DNA of 64,000 bases from Mycolicibacterium septicum DSM 44393 (GTDB lineage: Bacteria > Actinomycetota > Actinomycetes > Mycobacteriales > Mycobacteriaceae), in the NCBI RefSeq assembly GCF_000455325.1, contig NZ_HG322952.1, positions 1,245,807-1,309,806 of the forward strand, written 5' to 3'. Each line of letters opens with the position of its first letter. The stretch's first letter is position 1. The translations under genes were made by a program, and so were the position numbers. The notes beneath the pieces are model-generated. The model made no database searches, was not told the origin of the DNA, and saw only the letters and a list, made by a program, of their open reading frames with translations. Shown piece by piece: positions 55,702 to 63,491 of the stretch.

Positions 55702-56483
55702 CTCAGCACCCGTTCGGTGATCCGGTCCGACCACATCAGCCCGGCACAGGCCAACAGGACTCCGATGACCAGCAGCCAGCCACCCGCTCCCGCACCGCAC
55801 AGGAACGCCAACGGCCGCGCCCCGATCAACTGACCCAGCGCGATCCCGGCCACCGGCAACCCGGCGAGCACCGCCGCCGTCGCCCGCGGCCCCGCCATCG
55901 CCGCCTCGACATGCGAGGAAAAGCGTTCACGCTCAACGATGTCGCGTTGCGCGGTGCGCGTCAGGGTGGCTATGGAGAGCCCATGCACGTGGGCCAGGCG
56001 CCAACACGCCGCGAGCCGTTCCCAGTGCATCGGCAATCGGGATGTCGCCGCAACATCTTCCAGCCCGGCCGCGACGTCGGCGCCCAGCCGCGCGCGAGCG
56101 GCCACGGCACTCAAGCCGTGGTGTACCGGGCCGGACACCTCGCAGGCCGCGGTGCCGAAGGCATTGACCGGGTGGACTCCGGTACGCAGTTCACCGACCA
56201 ACACATCCAGGGCGGCCTGCAGCGCCGCGGATTCCTGTTGTCGCTGAAGCCGGGCACCGCGACCCCTGCGGCGTATCGCCACCGTTCCGGACACCACGGC
56301 CCCGGCGAGGGCGACCGGCAACGGAACCAGCCAGGCCACAACGACTCCCACCACCATCACGGTCGGCGCCGCCCGCACTCGACGCCGCCCCGGTGCGTCT
56401 GCCCTCCGCAGCGCGGTTGTCCGCCGGGGTGTGGCCGGCCACAGCAGAAGCGCGGCCGCAAGTACCAGCGCGCTCGCCGTCAC
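55698..56483 (-). CDS. TadB-like type II secretion F-domain protein (Rv3658c-like)
   Basis: A 261-residue platform protein. Hydrophobic helices lie at the N-terminus (ASALVLAAALLLWPA) and around 60-85. The cytoplasmic F domain includes LDVLVGELRTGVHPVNAFG and AACWRLAHVHGLSIATL, and two helices form the C-terminus. GTG 56483 overlaps the tadA stop (GTGA, 56480-56483), so it was originally translated after the ATPase. Because tadA is cut upstream, the remaining tad genes have probably lost their native promoter and motor. Confidence 0.85.
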   Translation of the reverse strand: MTASALVLAAALLLWPATPRRTTALRRADAPGRRRVRAAPTVMVVGVVVAWLVPLPVALAGAVVSGTVAIRRRGRGARLQRQQESAALQAALDVLVGELRTGVHPVNAFGTAACEVSGPVHHGLSAVAARARLGADVAAGLEDVAATSRLPMHWERLAACWRLAHVHGLSIATLTRTAQRDIVERERFSSHVEAAMAGPRATAAVLAGLPVAGIALGQLIGARPLAFLCGAGAGGWLLVIGVLLACAGLMWSDRITERVLR

Positions 56484-56665
56484 GGCGCCGCCCGCTGTTC
56501 GATCAAGGCATCGAGAGCCTGTGCTCCGCAACCCAATCCGCTGTCGGTATGCCAGGCCGTCACCACCTCGAGATCGCCCCGGGCGGCTCGGCGCAGCACC
56601 GCGATCTCGACGAGCCTGCGCCGCCCGGTGCCGTCACGCCCGACGTGCAGCAGAACCTGCGACGT
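56480..56665 (-). pseudogene. tadA: 3' remnant of tadA secretion ATPase, truncated by mobile element
   Basis: An in-frame stretch of 61 codons ends at the TGA at 56480-56482 and reads SQVLLHVGRDGTGRRRLVEIAVLRR and onward (quoted in part: VGRDGTGRRRLVEIAVL) to LGCGAQALDALIEQRAAP. This is the C-terminal end of CpaF/TadA-type ATPases, the Rv3659c position. Upstream, the frame meets TAA at 56666-56668 and the sequence changes to AT-richer, palindrome-rich DNA. All nucleotide-binding motifs are missing. The rest of the gene, if retained, lies beyond the window. Confidence 0.85.
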
Positions 56666-56671
56666 TTATCA

Positions 56672-56748
56672 GTAGTTAACTACACAATGTGGGCGCACAA
56701 TGCGTGTTGAACTGCGTATTTATCGTCGGGTACATGTACTCTAAGAGT
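56672..56748. promoter_or_regulatory. Palindrome cluster and promoter at left end of the element
   Basis: Three inverted repeats crowd here: GTAGTTAACTAC at 56672-56683 (perfect 12 bp), GTACATGTAC at 56730-56739 (perfect 10 bp) and ACTCT-A-AGAGT at 56738-56748. A plausible promoter, TTGAAC at 56707-56712 with TACATG at 56731-56736 (18-bp spacing), overlaps the second. The XRE protein encoded downstream is the obvious candidate binder. The first palindrome is close enough to the junction to be part of the recombination end. Confidence 0.5.
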
Positions 56749-56830
56749 GTGCGTAGCAATATCAACCCTCTCGCCACGCCGATGCGGCGTGTTGCTTGCG
56801 CTCTCTGTTTTTGTGTGCGAAATTCGCCGT

Positions 56831-57541
56831 GTGAACCTACAAGAGCGGTTGCGCAAGGCGGTGTCGGATCATGGGCCGTCGTTGGCGACTCTGCGTTACG
56901 ACTTGGAGGTGGTGATCCCCAAGGTTGGCCAGATGTGGCAGCCGTTGTTCGAGGATCCGTTGGATATTCATGGTCAGGCGTTTTGTACGTGTGTGCGCCA
57001 GATGGTGTTGAGGATGCGCGAGCTTCGCAAGCCGATCCCTGGGGACACGTTGTTGACTTCTCGTGGCAGTGGGTTGTCGGTGCAGATCGCCGATTCGCGG
57101 GGGATGGATTTTCGTGCGCGACGGTGGCCGTCGAAGGTGTTGCACGGGGAGCGAGTTCGGGTGGTGACGCATCCGACGGGCGGCGATCTTCGGGTGCTGC
57201 GGCCGCCGAAGGCTCAGGTCGACGAGCAGATGTTGTTGGACGAGGACGAGCCGGCGCAGTTGTTTCCGTCGCCGATTGTGACTCCGGCCGGTACACCGGA
57301 TATCTTCGCCCTGTGGTGGCCGACCGACGATGGGTGGGGATTGTCGGAGGCGGTGTTGGCGTTCGTGGTGGATGTGGACAATGCGTCGCGGGTGCAGATT
57401 TTGGCAACCGAGCCGCTGCCTCCAGTCACCGACTCTCCGCTGGTGACTCCGTCGGCGCAGGGTCAGGGGCCCAGGGACGACTTCGGCGAGTACGAGCCGC
57501 CGGCGCTGGGGACGGGCGAGGATCCCGAGGAGCCGGCTTAA
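56831..57541 (+). CDS. Element-borne hypothetical protein
   Basis: A 236-residue protein starting at GTG 56831 (VNLQERLRKAVSDHG). I do not recognise a family. It has no signal peptide or membrane helix. The N-terminal third is helical and basic (LRYDLEVVIPKVGQMW). The middle contains GDTLLTSRGSGLSVQIADSRG and the C-terminal third is acidic and Pro-rich (GEYEPPALGTGEDPEEPA). It is the first gene of the element operon, 61 bp before the XRE/ImmA-IrrE gene, and probably acts with it. The longer frame to 56747 overlaps the promoter palindromes. Confidence 0.65.
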   Translation: MNLQERLRKAVSDHGPSLATLRYDLEVVIPKVGQMWQPLFEDPLDIHGQAFCTCVRQMVLRMRELRKPIPGDTLLTSRGSGLSVQIADSRGMDFRARRWPSKVLHGERVRVVTHPTGGDLRVLRPPKAQVDEQMLLDEDEPAQLFPSPIVTPAGTPDIFALWWPTDDGWGLSEAVLAFVVDVDNASRVQILATEPLPPVTDSPLVTPSAQGQGPRDDFGEYEPPALGTGEDPEEPA

Positions 57542-57602
57542 GGGGTCGTGGTGTCGGGGGTCGATGCGAATGTCGGCGGGTGGCTGTTGAATCGAGGTCG
57601 CA

Positions 57603-58670
57603 ATGACGACGACCGTGGACGTGTATGGGTTGCGGGTCAACCAGGCCCGGGTCATGCGCGCGATGACTGCCACTGCGGTGATGGAAGCGTTGGGCTGGAA
57701 GCATTCTCGGCTGAACCGGTTGGAGAAGTCGACCACGACGGCGTTGCCGATCAAGGATTTCGACCGGCTGGTGGCGGTGTTGCGGTTCCCGGCGAAATTT
57801 TTCACCACCGCTCCGACGTCGCGGGTGCACCAGTCGGATCTGTTGTTCCGTGCGCCGCGGTCGATCACGGCGACCGAGCGGGAGTATTTGGCGCAGTTCG
57901 CGGCATTGGCTGGGGAGTTTCTCGACGAGCTCAATGGCCGCACTCAGTTACCTGCGGTGAAGTTGCCGATACTTCCGATCGACACCGCAGTGACCCAGGC
58001 CGCTGCGGCGGTGCGTGCCAGTTGGGGGTTGGAGCACGATCAGCCGATCGAGTACCTGACGCATGAGATCGAGCGCAGCGGTGTGGTGGTCGTGGTGCGC
58101 CGCTTGCTGACCTCCTCGTCACGGCGGATCCTGGGTGACGGGGATTCCACCGGCAAGATCGACAAGCATTTGGGTTATTCGGTGCGTGTCGGGGAGTTCA
58201 ATACCCGGCCGTTGATCGTTGTGCGGCAATCGAATTCGTGGGAACGGACCCGCTGGACGCTGGCTCATGAGGTGGGTCATCTGGTGTTGCATGCCTCGGG
58301 CAGCGTCACCGAGGCCTGCGAGGAGCAGGCGTCGCAGTTCGCCTCGGAGTTGTTGGCGCCGGCGGCGGTGCTGGCCAAGGACGTGTCGCGGGCTCCGTCG
58401 CTGGCGGAGTTGTTGCCGGTGAAAGCAAAGTGGGGTGTGTCGCTGGGGGCGTTGATCAAGCATCTGCATACCTCGCAGTTGTTGACTGGGGCGCGGTTTG
58501 AGGCGTTGCGCCGCCAGCTCTACACCCGGGTCAATCCGGATACCGATACGACGTGGGGTCGGGTGGAGCCGGGCTGGAATGACCGTGAGGTGGAGCGGCC
58601 ACGATTGATCAGCAAGTGGCTGGAGATGGCGTTTTTCGGCGCGTTCGGCGGCGATGCTGGCCCCCTATGA
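57603..58670 (+). CDS. XRE-family regulator with ImmA/IrrE metallopeptidase domain
   Basis: A 355-residue protein. Residues about 10-70 form an XRE-type helix-turn-helix (AVMEALGWKHSRLNRLEKS). Residues about 140-260 form the ImmA/IrrE zincin with TLAHEVGHLVLH (HEVGH at about 222-226) and downstream Glu residues in CEEQASQFASELLAP. In characterised elements such proteases cut a repressor and release excision genes after damage, while the XRE part binds DNA. Fusion of both parts makes a self-contained switch likely. It lies upstream of the transposase genes on the same strand, so it may control transposition. Confidence 0.85.
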   Translation: MTTTVDVYGLRVNQARVMRAMTATAVMEALGWKHSRLNRLEKSTTTALPIKDFDRLVAVLRFPAKFFTTAPTSRVHQSDLLFRAPRSITATEREYLAQFAALAGEFLDELNGRTQLPAVKLPILPIDTAVTQAAAAVRASWGLEHDQPIEYLTHEIERSGVVVVVRRLLTSSSRRILGDGDSTGKIDKHLGYSVRVGEFNTRPLIVVRQSNSWERTRWTLAHEVGHLVLHASGSVTEACEEQASQFASELLAPAAVLAKDVSRAPSLAELLPVKAKWGVSLGALIKHLHTSQLLTGARFEALRRQLYTRVNPDTDTTWGRVEPGWNDREVERPRLISKWLEMAFFGAFGGDAGPL

Positions 58671-58848
58671 CTTGGTGTGGCCGCAGGATCTGCTGGAGGA
58701 CTTCATGGCCGGGCAGCGGGCCGCCCCGGGCGCGGCGGCGGTGCGGGTGGCCGCCGGCAGCGGCAGAGCGACGGTCGGACCCGGGTCATCGGCGCCCAGT
58801 ACGGGCAGCAATGTGATTCCGTTGCGGCAGCGAAGCCGGCGCGGCTAG
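58654..58848 (+). CDS. Small element ORF between protease and recombinase
   Basis: A 64-residue ORF whose ATG overlaps the end of the protease gene by 17 bp and whose stop is 16 bp before the first recombinase GTG. The N-terminus (MLAPYDLVWPQDLLEDFMAG) looks like a real amphipathic segment, while the rest is Ala/Gly/Ser-rich and ends basic (LRQRSRRG). Tight packing in the operon supports translation; the sequence is not recognised. It could also be a non-coding linker. Confidence 0.45.
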   Translation: MLAPYDLVWPQDLLEDFMAGQRAAPGAAAVRVAAGSGRATVGPGSSAPSTGSNVIPLRQRSRRG

Positions 58849-58864
58849 AACACAAGGGGGGCCG

Positions 58865-60067
58865 GTGGCGCGAGTGCAGCGGGTGATCTTTGCCGACCAG
58901 CCTGTCACCTACACGGTCGTTGGCGCCGATCATCTGCCGGTGGCCCCGGCTGCGGAGTATCTGAGGTTTCTGCGTGAGGGGGGCGCGTCCCCGCACACGG
59001 TGCGTGGCTACGCCGCGGGGTTGGCGCGGTGGTTCACGATGCTCGAGCACACCGGCCATCGCTGGGATGACTTCCCCACCACCCTGTTCGGGCAGTACTT
59101 GCAGTATCTGCGGACTGGGGATCTGCCCGGGACACCGCGCCTGGGTGCCCCCGAGACCAAGATGGTGACCAGTTCTTTGCAGCCGCGGGCGGCTGCGGTG
59201 TTGTCGATGTATCGCTATCACGCTGATGCCGGCACCACCGAGGTGCCTTATCGGCGTTTGGTCACTCAGCGGGGCAGCTGGCGGCGCCACAACCGCTACG
59301 TCGGGTTCCTCGACGGCGTCGGGCCCCACCGCGACGGCGAGCACCCGATCTACCCGGTGCGCACCCCGCGGCGATCGGCTACCCCTGTCTTGTCGCCTGC
59401 CCAGGTGGCCACGATCCTCGATGGCTGCTCGGTGCAGCGCGACGGGGACTGGACCGGCGGGGCCGCCGCGGTGCGCAACCGATTGTTTTTCGCAGTACTG
59501 GCCGAAACGGGAATGCGTCTGGGCGAGGCCTTATCACTGCGGCACAACGATTTTCATATCGGCGCCGGTGCGACCCCGTGGATCGACATTGTGGAGCGCC
59601 AAGATCATCCCCATGGTGCTCGGGTCAAGACCGGGCCGCGGCGGATCTATGTCGGTGATGACCTGGAGGCACTGTATTCAGAGTATGTGTGGCAGTTGGT
59701 CGCGATGAACGCCGACCAGGTGGTCGATGATCTGTCGAATCATTTCGTGTTCGTCAATCTGCAACGGGGACCGCGTTTTTCGCCGATGCGCCAGGAGAAC
59801 ATCTACGAGAAGGTGCGCGGGCTGCGCACAGCGCATCGGAGTCTGCCGCCGGATTGGTCACCGCACTGGCTGCGCCACACTCACGCCACCGCGTTGCTGC
59901 TGGCGGGGGTGCCTGAGCATGTGGTGATGCGGCGTCTGGGCCACGCCGATGTGCAGACCACTCTGTCCACCTACGGCTGGGTCACCCAGGACGCGGCGAT
60001 GCGTTCACTGGCCGAGTGGAAAAACTATGTCGCCGGATGGAAAGGACTTCACGATGGCCAGCAATGA
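58865..60067 (+). CDS. tnpA: Tyrosine recombinase, TnpA-like
   Basis: A 400-residue phage-integrase-family recombinase. An N-terminal SAM-like core-binding domain (about 25-120) precedes the catalytic domain. Catalytic residues are Arg218 (ETGMRLGEAL), a Lys near 255 (ARVKTGPRR), His334 and Arg337 (PHWLRHTHA), His360 (RRLGHADV) and Tyr370 (LSTYGWV). All are intact. Tn554 TnpA is similar in type and somewhat shorter. GTG 58865 follows GGGGGCCG. The end overlaps the second recombinase by 14 bp, as in Tn554-type operons. Confidence 0.9.
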   Translation: MARVQRVIFADQPVTYTVVGADHLPVAPAAEYLRFLREGGASPHTVRGYAAGLARWFTMLEHTGHRWDDFPTTLFGQYLQYLRTGDLPGTPRLGAPETKMVTSSLQPRAAAVLSMYRYHADAGTTEVPYRRLVTQRGSWRRHNRYVGFLDGVGPHRDGEHPIYPVRTPRRSATPVLSPAQVATILDGCSVQRDGDWTGGAAAVRNRLFFAVLAETGMRLGEALSLRHNDFHIGAGATPWIDIVERQDHPHGARVKTGPRRIYVGDDLEALYSEYVWQLVAMNADQVVDDLSNHFVFVNLQRGPRFSPMRQENIYEKVRGLRTAHRSLPPDWSPHWLRHTHATALLLAGVPEHVVMRRLGHADVQTTLSTYGWVTQDAAMRSLAEWKNYVAGWKGLHDGQQ

Positions 60068-62285
60068 GGGCCGCCTGACCACACCGGTAGGCGACCTCGG
60101 TGCGGTGGCGTGGCAGGCGCAGTGGGCCCAGGTACCCGCCGAATGGCGCCGCCCGGCCTATCAGGTGCATCTGCCCCCGGCAGATCGGGTGTTCCTGTCC
60201 CGCAAGAACGATCTGCCGCCCGCTGCGACCGCTGGGGTGTACGACTTCACCCCGCAGGCCACACCGGCGCGGTTCGCCGACGAGATCGCCTGGTGGGTGT
60301 GGGTGTGCTACCACGAGGGGCTGCGCAAGATCGAGCATTCCCTGCTGCGCTGGGCCACCCAGGCCATCAGCGCCGCCGCGGCCGAGTACCGCAGTGCGCA
60401 CGGCCGCCACCCGGTGAGCATCACCGACCTGGCGGTCAACGACATGGTGCGCCACGCGGTCGTGGTGTTCGAGCGGCGCAATGCGCGGCTGCCCGCCGGC
60501 GGCACACGCCGCAATATTGTGGGCCTGATCGAGCATCTGCACCTGTTTGTGTCGGTGCGGGCCAGCGCCATCGACTGGTGGGCCTATGACACCTGGGATC
60601 TGCGGGCCGATCCACGGATCCCGCAACGCGAACACGAACCGTGCCACGAGAAGACGGTGCGCATCGGCGCGATCGAACCAGCGTGGCTGCGCGAAGGGGT
60701 GCGGTTTTGGCTGCGCACCTGCCTGGATGCGGAGTTGCTGCGCTGGTCATCGGCAGTCGATCGTGCCCGCGAGATGGCGCGCCATTTCGGTGAATTCGTG
60801 ATCGCGCGTGGCTACACCGATCCCGTCTTATCCGATGACCCGGCGCAGCTACGCCTGATTTTCACTACCTACAACGAATACCTGCGCTCCCCAGCCGCGG
60901 CTGCCCGACCTGACAAGCCGTTGTCTGCCACGGCGATCGGCGACAGCCAATCTCAGATCCAGAGCTTCTACACGTTCATGCTCGACCATGCACCCGAGGC
61001 CGCGGCAGCCACCGGCGATGCGCGTTGGGAGAACCTGTCCGCGGCGCACACCCGGTTGTGGGGGCCGGCGTTTCGCACCCGCCGCGCCCACCGCACCCGG
61101 GAATTGACCTGGTACTCCACTGGAGAACTGCAGCAGATGCTGGCCTACCTCGACGTGCTCGCCGCCCAACGGGGCGCCCTGGTGTCGGTGACCCATCCCG
61201 ATGGCACCGTGTCGCTGATCAAAGGCCTCGGCGACCCCCAGGCCGCCCGGATCTGGCTGCTGCAAGCACTGACTGGGCGGCGGGCCTCAGAAATTCTCAT
61301 GCTCGATCACCACCCGCTCGAAGCGATCCCCGGCGCGGCGCGGCCCACCGCCACCGATGACCCCGATGTGTTCGTGGCCAAACTGCGCTACCAACAGACC
61401 AAAGTCGACGGGGTCATCCCCACCATCCTGGTCGAGCAGGCCGTGGTCAACGTCATCGCCGAGCAACAGCGCTGGCTCGCCGACACCCACCCCAGCCTCA
61501 CCCCGAAATACCTGTTCATCGCGGTCAAACAAAACCTGGCCGGGCGCCGGCCCCGCCCGTATGCAACGTATCGGGCCTCCCTGGACAAGCTCGATGCCAT
61601 CCATGGTCTCAGCGATGCTGCGGGAAACCCGTTGCGGTTCACCCAAACGCATCGGCTGCGCCACACCCGGGCCACCGAACTGCTCAACGACGGCGTGCCG
61701 ATCCACGTCGTCCAGCGCTACCTGGGCCACAAGAGCCCCGAGATGACCATGCGTTATGCCGCGACACTGGCCGCGACCGCCGAAGCGGAGTTCCTCAAAC
61801 ACAAGAAGATCGGCGCTCACGGCACCGACATCGGAATCAGCCCGTCTGACATGTTGGACATGACCCAGCTCTCAGTGCGCACCGACCGGGTCTTGCCCAA
61901 CGGGGTGTGCCTGCTGCCGCCACTGAAAACCTGCGACAAGGGCAACGCCTGTCTGTCGTGCGGGCATTTCGCCACCGACGCCACCCACCTCGACGAACTC
62001 AAAGATCAGCACGCCAAGACCACGGCGCTGGTCGAGATCAGACGTCAGCAGTACCGCCAGCGCACCGGCCGCGAACTCACCGATGACAACGTATGGGTCG
62101 CCCAACGCCTGCGCGAATTGCATTCCCTGCAAGCCATCCTGGACCGCCTGACCGCAGATCAACGCACCCATCAGGAGGCGATCGCCGGGGCCGGGACGGC
62201 CAACCGCATCCCGCTGCAACCTGTGGCCACCCGCGGTGCGCACGATTCAGCACTGCGCAAAGCCGATCCTCACACACCCGCATGA
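60054..62285 (+). CDS. tnpB: Large tyrosine recombinase, TnpB-like
   Basis: A 743-residue protein with a long N-terminal region and a C-terminal tyrosine-recombinase domain. Catalytic residues are Arg in LTGRRASEIL (about 408), His-x-x-Arg in THRLRHTRA (about 533-536), His in RYLGHKSPE and Tyr in MRYAATL (about 568). After the catalytic core comes a cysteine-containing segment (NGVCLLPPLKTCDKGNAC, then LSCGHF), a possible zinc site, and a helical tail. Tn554 TnpB has the same layout at about 630 residues. The ATG lies inside the tnpA end and its stop overlaps the next ATG, so all three are coupled. Confidence 0.88.
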   Translation: MASNEGRLTTPVGDLGAVAWQAQWAQVPAEWRRPAYQVHLPPADRVFLSRKNDLPPAATAGVYDFTPQATPARFADEIAWWVWVCYHEGLRKIEHSLLRWATQAISAAAAEYRSAHGRHPVSITDLAVNDMVRHAVVVFERRNARLPAGGTRRNIVGLIEHLHLFVSVRASAIDWWAYDTWDLRADPRIPQREHEPCHEKTVRIGAIEPAWLREGVRFWLRTCLDAELLRWSSAVDRAREMARHFGEFVIARGYTDPVLSDDPAQLRLIFTTYNEYLRSPAAAARPDKPLSATAIGDSQSQIQSFYTFMLDHAPEAAAATGDARWENLSAAHTRLWGPAFRTRRAHRTRELTWYSTGELQQMLAYLDVLAAQRGALVSVTHPDGTVSLIKGLGDPQAARIWLLQALTGRRASEILMLDHHPLEAIPGAARPTATDDPDVFVAKLRYQQTKVDGVIPTILVEQAVVNVIAEQQRWLADTHPSLTPKYLFIAVKQNLAGRRPRPYATYRASLDKLDAIHGLSDAAGNPLRFTQTHRLRHTRATELLNDGVPIHVVQRYLGHKSPEMTMRYAATLAATAEAEFLKHKKIGAHGTDIGISPSDMLDMTQLSVRTDRVLPNGVCLLPPLKTCDKGNACLSCGHFATDATHLDELKDQHAKTTALVEIRRQQYRQRTGRELTDDNVWVAQRLRELHSLQAILDRLTADQRTHQEAIAGAGTANRIPLQPVATRGAHDSALRKADPHTPA

Positions 62286-62692
62286 CCGTCACCCCCGCCT
62301 CCCTCACCGCCCTTGAGGCCAGCGCCCGCAAACGCAGCGCCGACGTCGAGGCCCGTATCGATCGGGCCCTGAAGAAGATGCGCAAGCAGGGCCTCGACAT
62401 CAACGTCAGCAGCCTGGCCCGCCACGCCGGAGTGTCACGCAGCGTCATCCACCGCCGCCCCCAACTGCGAGAACAGATCCGCACCACCCAGCCGCTGGCC
62501 GCCGCCCCCGATCCACCGCCACCACCGGCTACCGACACCGAGAGCAGCATCATCACCGCGCTACGGACCCGCCTGAAGGCACGAGACGCCCAGATCGCCG
62601 ACCTGAAAGCCCAACTGCGCGAACGCGACCACATCATCGCGACCCTGCACGGGCAACTGGCCGGCAAACCCCACCCGGACACCAACTCCTAG
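62282..62692 (+). CDS. tnpC: DUF6262/TnpC-like transposition accessory protein
   Basis: A 136-residue protein. The N-terminal half holds a helix-turn-helix-like segment (INVSSLARHAGVSRSVIHR). After a Pro-rich linker (APDPPPPPATD) the C-terminal half is a predicted coiled coil with heptad spacing (RLKARDAQIADLKAQLRERD). Tn554 TnpC (125 residues) occupies the same place and affects transposition orientation and frequency. ATG 62282 overlaps the tnpB stop (ATGA). It converges on the TetR gene with a 4-bp overlap (62689-62692). Confidence 0.82.
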   Translation: MTVTPASLTALEASARKRSADVEARIDRALKKMRKQGLDINVSSLARHAGVSRSVIHRRPQLREQIRTTQPLAAAPDPPPPPATDTESSIITALRTRLKARDAQIADLKAQLRERDHIIATLHGQLAGKPHPDTNS

Positions 62693-63348
62693 CTGGCTGG
62701 TTGTGCGGGTCGCTGCGTGGTTTGCGCGGTGATGAAGTCGTCGACGATGCGGGTGCAGTCGTGGTGGCCGATGGCGCGTAGGCCGGTCATTCTGGCGAAG
62801 ACCAGGGGGCCGACCAGTTGGCACAGTGCCAGTTCGATGTCGAGTTCGCCGAGTTGGTCGAAGGTTTCGGGGCTGTGCAGGATTTCGTCGAAAGGCCGCC
62901 GGTACTGCTCGATCACCCGGGTGCGCAGCATGCTGGCGGTGGCGTGTTGGCCGGTATCGCTGTCGCTGTCGTGCGTTTCGGTGGGGCCCAACGCGGCCCA
63001 GGCCAAGGTGGTGACGTGCAGCGGCGCTTCGGCGAACAGGTCGGCTTGGCGCGAGAGCAGTTCGATGAGCCGCTCACGCAGGGTGCCGCTGGTCGGGGCG
63101 GGCGGGATGACTTGGGGCAGAAGGCGTTCGAAGGTGGCCGCGAGCAGTTGTGAGGAACTGTTGAAGTGGCGGTAGAGGGTGGTGCGGGCGACCTTGGAGG
63201 CTTTAGTGACCGCGTCGATGGTGACGGCTTCGATCCCACCGGTTTTGAGCAGGTTGGCCGCGGCGTCGAGCAGTCGGGTGCGCGATCGGGTGCGGCGCGG
63301 GTCGACGTCGTCCTCGTCGTCGGGTGCCGCCGCGGGTTCTGTCCCCAC
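62689..63348 (-). CDS. TetR-family regulator (element cargo)
   Basis: A 219-residue regulator. After an acidic N-terminal tail (APDDEDDVDPRRT) the helix-turn-helix reads RLLDAAANLLKTGGIEAVTIDAV and KVARTTLYRHFNSS (quoted in parts). The ligand domain contains RERLIELLSRQADLFAEA. GTG 63348 is chosen because AGGAGG precedes it; the long upstream frame to 63657 has no support. It is divergent from the thioesterase gene, with an inverted repeat in the gap (63402-63436), the common arrangement for a TetR repressor and its target. Confidence 0.85.
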   Translation of the reverse strand: MGTEPAAAPDDEDDVDPRRTRSRTRLLDAAANLLKTGGIEAVTIDAVTKASKVARTTLYRHFNSSSQLLAATFERLLPQVIPPAPTSGTLRERLIELLSRQADLFAEAPLHVTTLAWAALGPTETHDSDSDTGQHATASMLRTRVIEQYRRPFDEILHSPETFDQLGELDIELALCQLVGPLVFARMTGLRAIGHHDCTRIVDDFITAQTTQRPAQPAS

Positions 63349-63401
63349 CTGACCTCCTGGTGTTCCGATCGCCGGTGCGTTGCCCCCGCTCTCCCGGTTA
63401 T

Positions 63402-63436
63402 GGTACCGATAGTAGCGCAGCGAAACTGCTAGTACC
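63402..63436. promoter_or_regulatory. Inverted repeat between TetR and thioesterase genes
   Basis: The 35-bp segment has matching ends of the form GGTAC-N4-AGT and ACT-N4-GTACC (63402-63413 and 63425-63436). It lies between the divergent starts 63348 and 63492 and is a candidate operator for the adjacent TetR protein. Confidence 0.45.
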
Positions 63437-63491
63437 GGCGGTCCCGGGTCGGGACGCGGTGGCGGGGCTGCCCGGGTGTGAGGAGGCCGTG

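Noticed and set aside
56666..56760. Terminal inverted repeats and target duplication of a DDE transposon
   Set aside because: No such repeat is visible at the left junction and the recombinases are of the tyrosine type, which do not create them.
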